Assembly: GCF_003990915.1 (NCBI RefSeq)
Contig: NZ_BHXQ01000002.1
Span: 248,001-312,000 of the forward strand
Length of the DNA stretch: 64,000 nt
Origin: Chryseotalea sanaruensis
GTDB lineage: Bacteria > Bacteroidota > Bacteroidia > Cytophagales > Cyclobacteriaceae
Direction: 5' to 3'
In this document: piece by piece, positions 10,122-18,970 of the stretch
How positions within the stretch are numbered: position 1 is the stretch's first letter
How the letters are laid out: every line of letters begins with the position of its first letter
Notes under the pieces: generated by a model
Told to the model about the DNA's origin: nothing
Database searches by the model: none
What the model saw: the letters and a program-made list of their open reading frames with translations, nothing else
Translations under genes and position numbers: made by a program

Positions 10122-11291
10122 ATGGAAACACTTGTTGAGAAAGAAAAGACAATAAGCTTTGAAGAGACTGAGAATCAGCGAATGATCGCCCAAATGATTC
10201 GCGATTTTGGAGCTAAAGAAATTAAACCTAAAATGATGGAGTGGGATGAGTCTCAAGAATTTCCGGTTAAGCTTTTTAATAAGCTCGGGGAACTCGGACT
10301 TATGGGAGTGCTGGTGCCACAAGAATACGGTGGAGCCGGGTTTGGCTATTTAGAATACGTTACGGCAATTGTAGAGCTCTCAAAAATAGACGGATCTATC
10401 GGTCTATCCATGGCAGCGCACAATTCATTATGTACTGGTCATATACTAAGCTTTGGAAATGAGGCTCAAAAGCAACAATATTTACCCAAGTTAGCTTCCG
10501 GTGAGTGGATTGGAGCCTGGGGTTTAACGGAGCCCAATACAGGCTCTGATGCAGGAAACATGAGAACTGTTGCCGTAAAAGATGGAGATCACTATATTAT
10601 TAATGGTGCTAAAAATTTCATTACACACGGTAAATCGGGTAATGTGGCTGTAGTCATTGTAAGAACAGGTAATGTGGGTGACTCTCACGGCATGACTGCT
10701 TTTATTATTGAAAAGGGTACACAAGGCTTTACTTCTGGTAAAAAGGAAAACAAATTAGGCATGCGTGCCTCAGAAACTGCAGAACTTATTTTTCAAGACT
10801 GTCGTGTGCATAAGTCACAAATGCTTGGAAATGAAGGTGAGGGATTTATCCAAGCCATGAAAATTTTGGATGGTGGTCGTATTTCAATAGCCTCATTAAG
10901 CCTAGGTATTGCCATAGGTGCTTTTGAAGCCGCTTTGAAATATTCCCAAGAGAGGCATCAGTTTAACCAAGCTATCTCCAAGTTTCAGGGCATTGCTTTT
11001 AAACTTGCCGATATGGCTACAAAAATTGAGGCCGCCAAGCTTTTGACCTACCGAGCTGCTGATATGAAAAGTAAAGGCTTTAATGTTAATAAGGAGTCTG
11101 CCATGGCCAAGCTTTATGCCTCAGAAATTGCTGTTGAAGTAGCAAACGAAGGTGTGCAGATTTTTGGTGGTTACGGTTATACTAAAGACTTTCCAGCTGA
11201 GAAGTACTATCGCGATGCTAAACTGTGTACTATTGGCGAGGGGACATCAGAAATTCAAAAATTGGTGATTTCAAGAGCAGTTTTGAAATAA
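10122..11291 (+). CDS. Acyl-CoA dehydrogenase (short-chain/butyryl type)
   Basis: 389-aa FAD flavoprotein of the acyl-CoA dehydrogenase family, catalysing alpha,beta-dehydrogenation of an acyl-CoA with electron transfer to ETF. It shows the N-terminal helical domain, WGLTEPNTGSDAG in the beta domain, and a C-terminal helical domain ending IFGGYGYTKDFPAEKYYRDAK and GEGTSEIQKLVISR. The overall sequence is closest in feel to butyryl-CoA dehydrogenases; chain-length preference is inferred only. Single-gene transcription unit with its own promoter. Confidence 0.93.
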   Translation: METLVEKEKTISFEETENQRMIAQMIRDFGAKEIKPKMMEWDESQEFPVKLFNKLGELGLMGVLVPQEYGGAGFGYLEYVTAIVELSKIDGSIGLSMAAHNSLCTGHILSFGNEAQKQQYLPKLASGEWIGAWGLTEPNTGSDAGNMRTVAVKDGDHYIINGAKNFITHGKSGNVAVVIVRTGNVGDSHGMTAFIIEKGTQGFTSGKKENKLGMRASETAELIFQDCRVHKSQMLGNEGEGFIQAMKILDGGRISIASLSLGIAIGAFEAALKYSQERHQFNQAISKFQGIAFKLADMATKIEAAKLLTYRAADMKSKGFNVNKESAMAKLYASEIAVEVANEGVQIFGGYGYTKDFPAEKYYRDAKLCTIGEGTSEIQKLVISRAVLK

Positions 11292-11293
11292 AT

Positions 11294-11325
11294 TTGCAGA
11301 AGTTATACCAGAAACCCTATATTTG
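11294..11325 (+). promoter_or_regulatory. Promoter for rpsU
   Basis: TTG (11294-11296), 21-nt spacer, TATATTTG (11318-11325), 20 nt before the rpsU ATG. The -7 element is perfect; the spacer is two bases longer than in the other two clear promoters here. Confidence 0.7.
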
Positions 11326-11345
11326 CAGCCCTAATACATAAGATC

Positions 11346-11540
11346 ATGTTAGTTATCAACATCAAAGAAAACGAGTCAATTGATAAAGCTCTTAAGCGCT
11401 TTAAGAAGAAGTTTGAAAAAACTGGCGTTTTGCGTGAATTACGCAGTCGTACAGCTTTTGAAAAGCCATCTGTGCGCAGAAGAACACAAATTATTAAGGC
11501 TGCTTATATTCAGAACTTAAGAGATCAGGAGGCTCAATAA
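11346..11540 (+). CDS. rpsU: 30S ribosomal protein S21
   Basis: 64-aa basic small-subunit protein that binds near the 3' end of 16S rRNA. The sequence has the typical ENESIDKALKRFKKKFEKTGVL N-terminal pattern (the family's ...ALRRFKR/K...G segment) and a Lys/Arg-rich C-terminal helix. It has its own promoter and an overlapping terminator, so it is a monocistronic unit. Confidence 0.96.
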   Translation: MLVINIKENESIDKALKRFKKKFEKTGVLRELRSRTAFEKPSVRRRTQIIKAAYIQNLRDQEAQ

Positions 11541-11552
11541 GCCGCCTTTTTT
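11528..11552 (+). terminator. Terminator overlapping the rpsU stop codon
   Basis: Stem 11528-11534 with 11540-11546 (six of seven paired), 5-nt loop, then six T. The TAA stop codon spans the loop and the first base of the 3' arm. Confidence 0.75.
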
Positions 11553-11569
11553 ATTAACAATATTTCCAC

Positions 11570-11606
11570 AATCCCTGGAAGGTATTTCCTTTCGGGGATT
11601 TATTTT
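11570..11606 (+). terminator. Second hairpin after rpsU
   Basis: 13-bp stem (11570-11582 with 11588-11600) containing two G-U type pairs, 5-nt loop, followed by TATTTTTT. It probably backs up the first rpsU terminator. Confidence 0.7.
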
Positions 11607-11613
11607 TTACATT

Positions 11614-11639
11614 GCTCTGGTAGCCGTTGAATCCAGAGC
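11614..11639 (+). repeat. 7-bp inverted repeat abutting the recombinase start codon
   Basis: GCTCTGG (11614-11620) and CCAGAGC (11633-11639) are perfect inverted copies separated by 12 nt; the second copy ends on the base before the ATG at 11640. It could be a leader stem-loop or a protein-binding site. Confidence 0.5.
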
Positions 11640-12518
11640 ATGATAGATCCTTTCCTACGTTATCTTGAATTTGAAAAACGTCTCAGCAAACACACGCTGA
11701 TTGCATACAAAGGAGATCTCCTGCAATTCAAGTCCTTCCTTAAAGAAACTTATGAAACTGAAGATTTAACCTCTGCTAACTATGGCATGGTGCGCTCATG
11801 GATTGCACAATTAGTAGATGAGAAAAATGAACCCAGGTCAGTAAATCGCAAAATTGCTACCTTAAGAGCTTTTTTTAAGTTTTTGATGCGACAGGGGAGT
11901 CTCTCAAAAGATCCTTTGCTTAAAATTATGGTGCTTAAGACCCAAAAACGGCTCCCCTCATTTGTGCGCGAAGAAGAAATGAATCAAATGCTTGACCATG
12001 TAGTTTTTGAAGATTCTCTTGAAGGTCACCGCGATAGGTTAGTTATGGAGCTATTTTATGGTAGCGGTATGCGTTTGGCAGAGTTACTCCAATTGGGCGA
12101 CAAGTCCATTAATTTCAAAAATAGAACCCTTAAAGTTTTAGGAAAAAGAAATAAAGAGAGAGTTATCCCTTTCAGCGAATCTCTCGTTCAAATAATTAAG
12201 CGGTATCAACAGGCACGCGACAAAGTGCTTGTAAAATCCGAACACGGATTATTAATAGTAACTGATAATGGTAAACCTGCCTACCGAATGATGGTACAAC
12301 GCATTGTGAAAAAATATCTTAACACAACGAGCTCTGATAAAAAAAGTCCTCACGTATTGAGGCATACCTATGCAACGCACTTATTAAATAAAGGTGCGGA
12401 AATAAATGCCGTAAAGGATTTACTTGGCCATAGTAGCTTGGCGGCAACGCAAGTCTATACGCACAACACCATGGAGAAACTGAAAAAAACTTTTGAGCAA
12501 GCTCATCCAAAAGCCTGA
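11640..12518 (+). CDS. xerC: Tyrosine recombinase, XerC/XerD type
   Basis: 292-aa site-specific recombinase, the length expected for chromosome dimer resolution enzymes. An N-terminal SAM-like core-binding domain (about 1-85) precedes the catalytic domain. Catalytic residues are visible: Arg near 145 in GSGMRLAELL, Lys in the KVLGKRNKER turn, His-x-x-Arg in PHVLRHTYATHLL, His in LLGHSSLAATQ, and the nucleophilic Tyr in VYTH near 272. Which of the two Xer proteins this is cannot be settled from one copy. It lies between rpsU and hpf, with no integron, phage or attachment site nearby, so a housekeeping role is most likely. Confidence 0.88.
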   Translation: MIDPFLRYLEFEKRLSKHTLIAYKGDLLQFKSFLKETYETEDLTSANYGMVRSWIAQLVDEKNEPRSVNRKIATLRAFFKFLMRQGSLSKDPLLKIMVLKTQKRLPSFVREEEMNQMLDHVVFEDSLEGHRDRLVMELFYGSGMRLAELLQLGDKSINFKNRTLKVLGKRNKERVIPFSESLVQIIKRYQQARDKVLVKSEHGLLIVTDNGKPAYRMMVQRIVKKYLNTTSSDKKSPHVLRHTYATHLLNKGAEINAVKDLLGHSSLAATQVYTHNTMEKLKKTFEQAHPKA

Positions 12519-12621
12519 TATACAACTAAAACCAACGCTTATGTAAAATTTAGTAAGAGCAACCCAAAGCCGATGGGTAAAAGACAAAGGCATCTTATGT
12601 TCAACCTTAAATTTTAGTGCT

Positions 12622-12924
12622 ATGAAGTTACAAGTTCATTCTATCCACTTTGATGCAGACAGAAAACTGATTGATTTTATTCAAAAAAAGGTCACAAAGC
12701 TGGAAACGTTCTACGATCGTATGGTAGATGGAGAAGTCTTTCTTCGATTAAACAATGAGGGTATTGATAACAAAACGGTTGAAATAAAGCTAAATGTACC
12801 TGGCAATAATCTCTTCGCAACGGAGAAAGCAAAGTCGTTCGAAGCTGCTGCTGACATGGCTACTGAGGCGCTCCGGAATCAGTTAAAAAAATTCAAGTCT
12901 AAAGTAAAAAATGGAAGAGCTTAA
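12622..12924 (+). CDS. hpf: Ribosome hibernation-promoting factor, short form
   Basis: 100-aa protein of the HPF/YfiA (RaiA) family, which binds the decoding region of the 30S subunit and inactivates ribosomes in stationary phase. It has the beta-alpha-beta-beta-beta-alpha layout, with FEAAADMATEALRNQLKKFKSK forming the C-terminal basic helix. It lacks the C-terminal dimerisation domain of the long form. It follows xerC by 103 nt and ends at a strong terminator. Confidence 0.9.
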   Translation: MKLQVHSIHFDADRKLIDFIQKKVTKLETFYDRMVDGEVFLRLNNEGIDNKTVEIKLNVPGNNLFATEKAKSFEAAADMATEALRNQLKKFKSKVKNGRA

Positions 12925-12944
12925 GGATTATTCTCATACAATAA

Positions 12945-12972
12945 AAAAAGGGCTTCAAATGAAGCCCTTTTT
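12945..12972. terminator. Bidirectional terminator between convergent genes
   Basis: 12-bp stem (12945-12956 with 12961-12972), loop AAAT, A-run on one side and T-run on the other. It serves hpf (+) and the membrane protein gene ending at 12995 (-). Confidence 0.9.
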
Positions 12973-12994
12973 AGTTTAGGAGGTTTTGTAAAGT

Positions 12995-13741
12995 TTAAGC
13001 TGTTGCCGACTCTAATTTAGTGGCTGCCTTAAGGTGTACTGTCTTTTTGCCCTTATAACCGCAGTACCCGCATTGGAAATGCTTTAAAAGCTCACCTTCC
13101 TCCATTGCTGTGGGTACTTTAATAATTTCTTCTTTTACCACCTTGAAAGTCTGGTAATTACATTCTGGGCATTGCAATGCATGTAAGTGACCTGAGTAGC
13201 GTTCAATTTTAATGAAACCAGTTTCTTCATCTTTCCACACATCGTAGTCAACAGAGAAAACATTTTCTTCAGCGATCATACCTTCATCCAGGTAAGCATC
13301 TTCTTCTTCTTCGCTAAGCAACTTCATTGCCTTGCCAGTTTTAGGAGAAACGCGCGGCTTATAACGTAAAGCGCGCAAACGCTTTTCAATGTAGAATGGG
13401 TAGTAAAACTTAAGTAAGTTCTGGAAGATAAGGGCTACAATAAGACCCATCGAAACAGTTGTGAATACGCGAACTACGATCCAAAGAGCATTCAACTCTT
13501 CCACATTAGAATTTGCCAGGAAGCAACCCCCAATAACCGCAATTATAACGGCTATCCAAAGAATGCGGATTTCATGACGGTTAATAAAGTCGTACTTGTC
13601 TTTAGCCTCTCCTACGGCAGCTAATCTTACTAGATATCCAAGAATCAGCAAAGCAGTTGCCGCCCAAAAAGCGTAAGCAATCTGCATGGCTGCCTGGTTC
13701 CATTGGTCATAGTGGGCTGAATGATCGTAAAGTGGATCCAT
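12995..13741 (-). CDS. Membrane protein with C-terminal zinc-ribbon-like domain, unknown function
   Basis: 248 aa, function not recognised. Three hydrophobic segments are visible (about residues 17-43, 58-78 and 87-112). A soluble part follows, with an acidic stretch (about 145-160), then a treble-clef/zinc-ribbon-like domain: CPEC near residue 190 and CGYC near 223 form a CxxC...CxxC pair about 30 residues apart. A membrane protein with a cytosolic metal-binding tail is the likely topology. It is convergent with hpf and has a possible -7 element TATATTTG at 13785-13778. No operon partner. Confidence 0.75.
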   Translation of the reverse strand: MDPLYDHSAHYDQWNQAAMQIAYAFWAATALLILGYLVRLAAVGEAKDKYDFINRHEIRILWIAVIIAVIGGCFLANSNVEELNALWIVVRVFTTVSMGLIVALIFQNLLKFYYPFYIEKRLRALRYKPRVSPKTGKAMKLLSEEEEDAYLDEGMIAEENVFSVDYDVWKDEETGFIKIERYSGHLHALQCPECNYQTFKVVKEEIIKVPTAMEEGELLKHFQCGYCGYKGKKTVHLKAATKLESATA

Positions 13742-13777
13742 ATTTTAAGGGTTGGGTGTTTGGGTTTCTTTTGTAAA

Positions 13778-13785
13778 CAAATATA
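13778..13785 (-). promoter_or_regulatory. Candidate -7 element for the zinc-ribbon membrane protein gene
   Basis: TATATTTG on the minus strand, 36 nt before the ATG at 13741. No TTG at the expected -33 distance, so it is weaker than the other promoters. The gap 13742-13904 also holds an 8-bp inverted repeat (13833-13840 with 13871-13878) with a 30-nt loop and little else. Confidence 0.4.
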
Positions 13786-13904
13786 AAAGTTCGATAATTT
13801 ACTACCTAATGTGGTGGTATTTGCCACAAAACAGAACTCAATTTACTACTGTTTTTTAATATTTGACAACTGAGTTCTTAAAAATGATGCAAGCTTTGTC
13901 TGAA

Positions 13905-14669
13905 CTAGTGAATATGCGATAAAAACTCCTTAATAATGGTGAGGCATTCCACAGGAGATTCAACCATCCCCATATGGCCAACATCGGTTAAAACATGAAT
14001 AGTGGCCTTCTTAGGTAATTTAGACTGCTCAATCAGGGCTTTTACGGGTATAACACTGTCATTCTCTCCTGCTAAAAATAATATGGGATTTGGAAATTTT
14101 TTTAACAAAGAAATTCGTTCCGGGCGGTCGCGCATAGCCCCCAGGTAGTGTGTAACTGTTTCTTCTGATGTAGCAATAGCCATTTGCTTAACTGCACTAA
14201 CAGCCGTATGGTTAGGGTCTGCAAACAATGGAGGCACAAAATTGCTGGTAAATGCAAGTGCTCCATTCTTCTTTACAAAGTCAATTGTCTTAGTTCTTGC
14301 TTCTTTTTTCTCCTCAGAATCTGCCAATGCCGAGGAATGAAAAAGGCAAAAGGCTGAAAAAATATCGGGGCGTGCCTCAACCATGGCAAGACTTACATAG
14401 CCTCCCAACGAATGCCCTATAAGAAAAACATCATTCAGTCCTAGATTAACCAGCACATCGTTAATCTGCCCAGCTATTTCATTAAGCGTGAAAGGGCTTT
14501 TTTCGGGTAAAGGACTTTGACCAAAACCGGGTAAATCGAACGCCAGTATCCTATAATCGGCTGAGAGATTTTCAGAGAATTCTTTCCAGATAACATTTGT
14601 CTCAAGAAAGCCATGTAGTAAAACTACCGGCTGACCATTTCCCGAATCGCTGTAGAACAGCCTCGTCAT
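13905..14669 (-). CDS. Alpha/beta-fold hydrolase
   Basis: 254-aa hydrolase of the alpha/beta superfamily. Visible: oxyanion HG motif in LLHGFLE (about 17-23), nucleophile elbow GHSLGG with Ser87, acid Asp in AGENDSVIP (about 203-206), and catalytic His in VGHMGMVE (about 232). No signal peptide, so cytosolic. The substrate is unknown. It begins 1 nt after the dxs stop codon and is probably cotranscribed with dxs, which does not by itself imply a role in isoprenoid synthesis. Confidence 0.85.
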   Translation of the reverse strand: MTRLFYSDSGNGQPVVLLHGFLETNVIWKEFSENLSADYRILAFDLPGFGQSPLPEKSPFTLNEIAGQINDVLVNLGLNDVFLIGHSLGGYVSLAMVEARPDIFSAFCLFHSSALADSEEKKEARTKTIDFVKKNGALAFTSNFVPPLFADPNHTAVSAVKQMAIATSEETVTHYLGAMRDRPERISLLKKFPNPILFLAGENDSVIPVKALIEQSKLPKKATIHVLTDVGHMGMVESPVECLTIIKEFLSHIH

Positions 14670-14670
14670 T

Positions 14671-16599
14671 TTATAGCGTAATTTTTGAAACCAGCTCTAA
14701 CATTTCAATTACGGTTCGTTCAATTCCCTCCGGATCAAAACCACATTCTTTGTGCAACTCTAATTGCTCACCATGCTCTACAACTGCATCAGGAATACCA
14801 AGTAATTTGACTTCTGCCTTATAGTTGTGCTCTGCCATAAACTCTAGTATTGCACTGCCAAAGCCTCCTTGCACACAACCATCTTCAACCGTGATTATCT
14901 TGGTGTAGTTGCTAAAAATTTCATGCAGCATAACTTCATCCAAAGGCTTTACAAAACGCATATCGTAGTGTCCAATATGAACGTTTTGTTTTTCCAGCTT
15001 ATCACAGACTTCAACACCGTAGTTTCCAATGTGGCCTATTGTAAGAATAGCTAGATCCTCTCCTTCTCTTAATTTTCTGCCTTTGCCTATTTCTATTTCC
15101 TGCATGGGTAAGCGCCAGTTAGGCATTACACCTTGTCCGCGAGGATAACGAATGCTGAAAGCATTTTCCTTTCGTGGCTTTGCAGCAGTAAACATGAGGT
15201 TACGCAACTCCTCTTCATTCATTGGTGAAGCAATAATCATATTGGGAATGCAGCGCATGTAGGCAATATCATATGCACCATGGTGTGTAGGGCCATCAGC
15301 ACCAGCAAAACCAGCTCTGTCGAGGCAGAAGTTTACTGGTAAATTTTGAATGCAAACGTCATGCACAACCTGATCAAACGCGCGTTGCATGAAAGAGCTA
15401 TAGATGTTACAAAAAGGAATAAGGCCTTGGGTAGCCAGGCCGGCAGAAAATGTAACCGCATGTTGCTCAGCTATACCCACATCAAAAGCACGGTCAGGCA
15501 TCTCCTTCATCATAATATTCATGGAAGAACCTGAAGGCATAGCCGGGGTAATACCCATGATTTTATCATCGGCCTTAGCCAATTCTACCAAGGTGTGACC
15601 AAACACGTCCTGATATTTAGGCGCTTGAGGCTTTTCGTAAGTTTTCTTATGAATTTCTCCAGTTATTTTATCGAAAGTGCCCGGTGCATGCCAGGTTGTA
15701 GCATTACCCTTTTCAGCAGGGCCGTAGCCTTTTCCTTTCACTGTAACACAGTGTAGTAGTTTGGGGCCTTTTATATTTTTCAGATCATTTAAAACATGCA
15801 CCAAATGGTCCACATCATGACCATCTACAGGTCCAAAATAACGGAGATTAAGCGATTCAAAAAGATTACTTTGACTTAGTAATGTTGATTTGATGCCATT
15901 TTCTACTTTGCTCACAATTTCCTGAGCATTTTTCCCAAGGTTAGGGAGTTTGCCAAGCATATTCCAAACCTCATCTTTTAATTTATTATAAACCTTTGAG
16001 GTTGTAATGTCTGTCAGATAATCCTTTAATGCACCCACATTTGGGTCAATCGACATACAGTTGTCGTTCAGGATAATCAAAATATTGGAGTCAGATACGC
16101 CAGCATGATTCATGGCTTCAAAAGCCATACCTCCTGTCATAGCACCATCGCCAATAATGGCAACATGCTGTTTATCTTCAATACCCATGTATTTGGAGGC
16201 CATGGCCATACCTAAGGCGGCAGAAATTGATGTAGAAGAGTGACCTACACCAAAGGTGTCATACTCACTTTCTTTACGCTTTGGGAAGCCTGAAATACCG
16301 CCATAAACTCTGTTTGAATGGAAACTATCTCTGCGTCCGGTTAAAATTTTGTGCCCATAAGCCTGGTGGCCTACATCCCAAACTAATTGATCGTAAGGTG
16401 TCTTAAAAACGTAATGAAGGGCTACTGTTAACTCCACAACGCCCAAACTGGCGCCAAAATGGCCTCCATAAACAGAAACATTATCTACAATGAATTGGCG
16501 CAACTCCTCGCATAACTGCACAAGTTGTACCTGATCAAGTTTTTTAACGTCATCGGGTGAATTAATACCAGAAAGTAGCGGACCAGGAGTAATTAACAT
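14671..16599 (-). CDS. dxs: 1-deoxy-D-xylulose-5-phosphate synthase
   Basis: 642-aa thiamine-diphosphate enzyme that condenses pyruvate and glyceraldehyde 3-phosphate into DXP, the first step of the MEP isoprenoid pathway. The ThDP motif GDGAMTGGMAFEAMNHAG is present near residue 150, ending at the NDN segment; the transketolase-like pyrimidine-binding domain carries DVGIAEQHAVTFSAGLA, and the C-terminal transketolase domain is complete. Full family length. The upstream gap to scpA (16600-16770) is a divergent promoter region. Confidence 0.97.
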   Translation of the reverse strand: MLITPGPLLSGINSPDDVKKLDQVQLVQLCEELRQFIVDNVSVYGGHFGASLGVVELTVALHYVFKTPYDQLVWDVGHQAYGHKILTGRRDSFHSNRVYGGISGFPKRKESEYDTFGVGHSSTSISAALGMAMASKYMGIEDKQHVAIIGDGAMTGGMAFEAMNHAGVSDSNILIILNDNCMSIDPNVGALKDYLTDITTSKVYNKLKDEVWNMLGKLPNLGKNAQEIVSKVENGIKSTLLSQSNLFESLNLRYFGPVDGHDVDHLVHVLNDLKNIKGPKLLHCVTVKGKGYGPAEKGNATTWHAPGTFDKITGEIHKKTYEKPQAPKYQDVFGHTLVELAKADDKIMGITPAMPSGSSMNIMMKEMPDRAFDVGIAEQHAVTFSAGLATQGLIPFCNIYSSFMQRAFDQVVHDVCIQNLPVNFCLDRAGFAGADGPTHHGAYDIAYMRCIPNMIIASPMNEEELRNLMFTAAKPRKENAFSIRYPRGQGVMPNWRLPMQEIEIGKGRKLREGEDLAILTIGHIGNYGVEVCDKLEKQNVHIGHYDMRFVKPLDEVMLHEIFSNYTKIITVEDGCVQGGFGSAILEFMAEHNYKAEVKLLGIPDAVVEHGEQLELHKECGFDPEGIERTVIEMLELVSKITL

Positions 16600-16744
16600 G
16601 TTACCTCATTTTGTATTTATGTTAAACAGATAATGAAAGTAAGTGTTTTACCCTGAAATTCAATATCTGAGCAACAATAAGGGTACAAAGGTATATAATT
16701 ACAGAATCTCTATCTTCCTAAGGGCAAAAGCTGAAAATACTGCT

Positions 16745-16752
16745 TAATTTTG
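16745..16752 (+). promoter_or_regulatory. Candidate -7 element for scpA
   Basis: TAATTTTG fits TAnnTTTG and ends 18 nt before the ATG at 16771. A TTG codon in frame at 16750 overlaps this element, so that upstream start is very unlikely. No clear -33 TTG is seen. Confidence 0.5.
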
Positions 16753-16770
16753 CCCTCCCAATTGGCTGCT

Positions 16771-17550
16771 ATGACACAGGAAAATTTTGAGATAAAACTA
16801 CCACTTTTCGAAGGCCCCTTCGATTTGTTGCTATTCTTCATTGAAAGAGATGAATTAGACATCAATGATATTCCTATTTCAAAAATCACGAATGATTTTC
16901 TAGACTACATACGTCAATTGGAAGTGTTGAATATAGAGGTAGCAAGCGAATTTATTTTGGTAGCCGCAACGTTAATGCGCATCAAATCCAAGATGCTTTT
17001 ACCACGCCCTCAAATTGACGAGCAGGGCAATGAAATTGACCCACGTGAAGAATTAGTGCGCCACTTGATGGAGTACAAAAAGTATAAATCAGTAATGGAG
17101 AATTTTCAAAAGATGGAAGAGACCGAACTACTGAAAGAGAGACGTGGCAACCTAACAAAAGAATTAAGAGCTTTAGCAGAGAGCACCAATGTAGAAGCCG
17201 AGCTGCAAGATGTTGATGTATTTAAGTTGATGAGTGTATTTGAAAAAGTGTTAAAGCGCTTTGATGCAGAAAAAAATAAACCTGTTCACCAAGTGATTCA
17301 ATATCCCTACACGATGGACGGGCAAAAAGATTTTATTTTGAACGAAGTGAAAGCCAGACAACGCGTGCCCTTTATAGAGTTGATTGAAAAATATAGCAAT
17401 TCACGCATCGCGCTTATCTTTAACTTTCTTTCTATTCTTGAAATGCTGGCTGCTGGTAAAATCGGCATACAAGTAGGTGAAGGCTTTAATAATTTTTGGG
17501 TGACGGATAAGGCTTACGAAGAAACAACTGAAGGCAGCGTTACACAATAA
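16771..17550 (+). CDS. scpA: Segregation and condensation protein A
   Basis: 259-aa kleisin subunit of the SMC-ScpAB condensin complex. The N-terminal SMC-neck-binding region LPLFEGPFDLLLFFIERDELDINDIPIS is highly characteristic, as is the C-terminal winged-helix part ending AAGKIGIQVGEGFNNFWV. The ATG at 16771 is preferred over an in-frame TTG at 16750, because the family starts just before the LPLFEGP motif and because the upstream codon sits in the promoter. Neither scpB nor smc is nearby. It diverges from dxs. Confidence 0.93.
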   Translation: MTQENFEIKLPLFEGPFDLLLFFIERDELDINDIPISKITNDFLDYIRQLEVLNIEVASEFILVAATLMRIKSKMLLPRPQIDEQGNEIDPREELVRHLMEYKKYKSVMENFQKMEETELLKERRGNLTKELRALAESTNVEAELQDVDVFKLMSVFEKVLKRFDAEKNKPVHQVIQYPYTMDGQKDFILNEVKARQRVPFIELIEKYSNSRIALIFNFLSILEMLAAGKIGIQVGEGFNNFWVTDKAYEETTEGSVTQ

Positions 17551-17573
17551 TAGAACGTTTTACAATATCAATA

Positions 17574-17606
17574 GACTCAATTAGAAGGCGCAAAATCTTT
17601 TGAGTC
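17574..17606. repeat. Inverted repeat upstream of the RiPP plus-strand operon
   Basis: GACTCAA (17574-17580) and TTGAGTC (17600-17606), perfect 7-bp arms with a 19-nt spacer, lie between scpA and the HlyD gene. It could be an operator or a weak scpA terminator; no T-run follows. Confidence 0.35.
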
Positions 17607-17639
17607 CTGTATTTTCCCACACTTTATACAAGTGTCTTT

Positions 17640-18908
17640 ATGGAAGAATTTAGCAGGGCTCAACAAAACGAAATACGTAGTGTTGAAGTTCAAGAAATTA
17701 TCAGCACTATACCTGGCGGTTTAATCAGAGTTGGTACTAGCATTATTTTTTGTGCACTCATATCTCTACTAGGCATTTCGTGGTTTATTCGCTACCCTGA
17801 TGTGCTACAGGCCACTGTTGTTATTACTACGGATCCATCGCCTTACAGTTTGGTTAGCCGACAAAGTGGAAACATTACCTTATTAAAAAAAGATAATGAA
17901 ACAGTAGTAGCAGGCGAGCCTATTGCTTACTTAAAAAGTAATGCTGATCCTTTTGCTGTGATTGGGCTAGAAGCAGTGCTAGAGCAGCAACAGAAGCTGA
18001 TTATTAACTCAGATCATGTTAATCTTGGCGATCTGCAAAATGCTTATGCCAACACCATAAAGGCTGAAATTGCTTTAGATAATTTTCTGAATAATAAATC
18101 ATTTGATCTTCAACTTGAACAACTTAATAGACAACTAAAGACTTACTCCAGGCTAAAAAGTGTTTTAGCAAAACAACAAGTGCTTGCTAGTCAAGAGTTA
18201 ACATTGGCGCACGAGCGTTTTAAAACAGACTCTATTCTTTACAAAAAGGAAGTGCTTTCAACACTTGATTTTACAAATGCGAAAGCAACCTGGGTGCAGC
18301 AGCAAAGGCTCGCACAAAATGCGTATAGCGCATTGGTTAGTAACGAAATCCAGATGAATGATTTACGCAAACAGCTTGATGATACAGAGATAAAGAAACG
18401 TGAGGAAAATTATAGACTTGAGCAAGACGTACTGAGTACCCGCGAAATACTTCTCGGCCAGATTAAAACCTGGAAGGAAAATTACTTGTTTATCTCACCC
18501 ACTGAAGGCCGCTTGTGTTTTAATGGGATTTTAGAGAACAACCTTTTTGTCAGTGCTGCAAAGGAGATTTTTAGCATTATTCCCCATGAAGGAAAAGTTA
18601 TAGCAAGAGCACAGCTGCCCATACTGGGAGCGGGAAAGGTAAAAGAAGGGCAAGCGGTAAACATACGCTTAGACAATTATCCCTTTGCAGAATTTGGTAT
18701 GCTAAAGGGAAAGGTGGCGCACATTGCAGAGCTGCCAGTTGAGGGTAAGTACCAACTTATTTTAGAAATACCACAAACATTGGTGACCACTCAAAAAAAA
18801 CAGTTGGCATTCCGCCAGCAACTTAGTGGTACTACAGAAATTATTACTGAAGATTTGAGGTTGCTGGAAAGGTTTTTTTATCAGTTTAAGAAGATAATAA
18901 GTTTTTAA
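17640..18908 (+). CDS. HlyD-family membrane fusion protein of the RiPP exporter
   Basis: 422-aa periplasmic adaptor. One transmembrane helix near residues 29-50 follows a short cytosolic N terminus. Next comes a barrel-sandwich (lipoyl-like) half around 65-110, a long helical hairpin/coiled coil (about 115-275, Gln/Leu/Glu rich), the second lipoyl half (ISPTEGRLCFNG) and a C-terminal beta-barrel (GQAVNIRLDNYPFAEFGMLKG). This is the layout of HlyD/bacteriocin secretion accessory proteins that pair with C39-peptidase ABC transporters. The matching transporter is at 22709-24910. It is 62 nt upstream of the ATP-grasp gene on the same strand, probably one operon. Confidence 0.88.
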   Translation: MEEFSRAQQNEIRSVEVQEIISTIPGGLIRVGTSIIFCALISLLGISWFIRYPDVLQATVVITTDPSPYSLVSRQSGNITLLKKDNETVVAGEPIAYLKSNADPFAVIGLEAVLEQQQKLIINSDHVNLGDLQNAYANTIKAEIALDNFLNNKSFDLQLEQLNRQLKTYSRLKSVLAKQQVLASQELTLAHERFKTDSILYKKEVLSTLDFTNAKATWVQQQRLAQNAYSALVSNEIQMNDLRKQLDDTEIKKREENYRLEQDVLSTREILLGQIKTWKENYLFISPTEGRLCFNGILENNLFVSAAKEIFSIIPHEGKVIARAQLPILGAGKVKEGQAVNIRLDNYPFAEFGMLKGKVAHIAELPVEGKYQLILEIPQTLVTTQKKQLAFRQQLSGTTEIITEDLRLLERFFYQFKKIISF

Positions 18909-18970
18909 TTGATCGACAATAAGTTAAAAATAATAAAAGTGTACAAGGTAGTTGACTTAAAAAACTAAAA

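Noticed and set aside
11640..12518. Tyrosine recombinase taken as an integrase of a mobile element
   Set aside because: Length and motifs fit XerC/D; no attachment repeats, tRNA or cargo nearby.
16750..16770. TTG start adding seven residues to ScpA
   Set aside because: It lies in a TAnnTTTG promoter element and precedes the normal family start.
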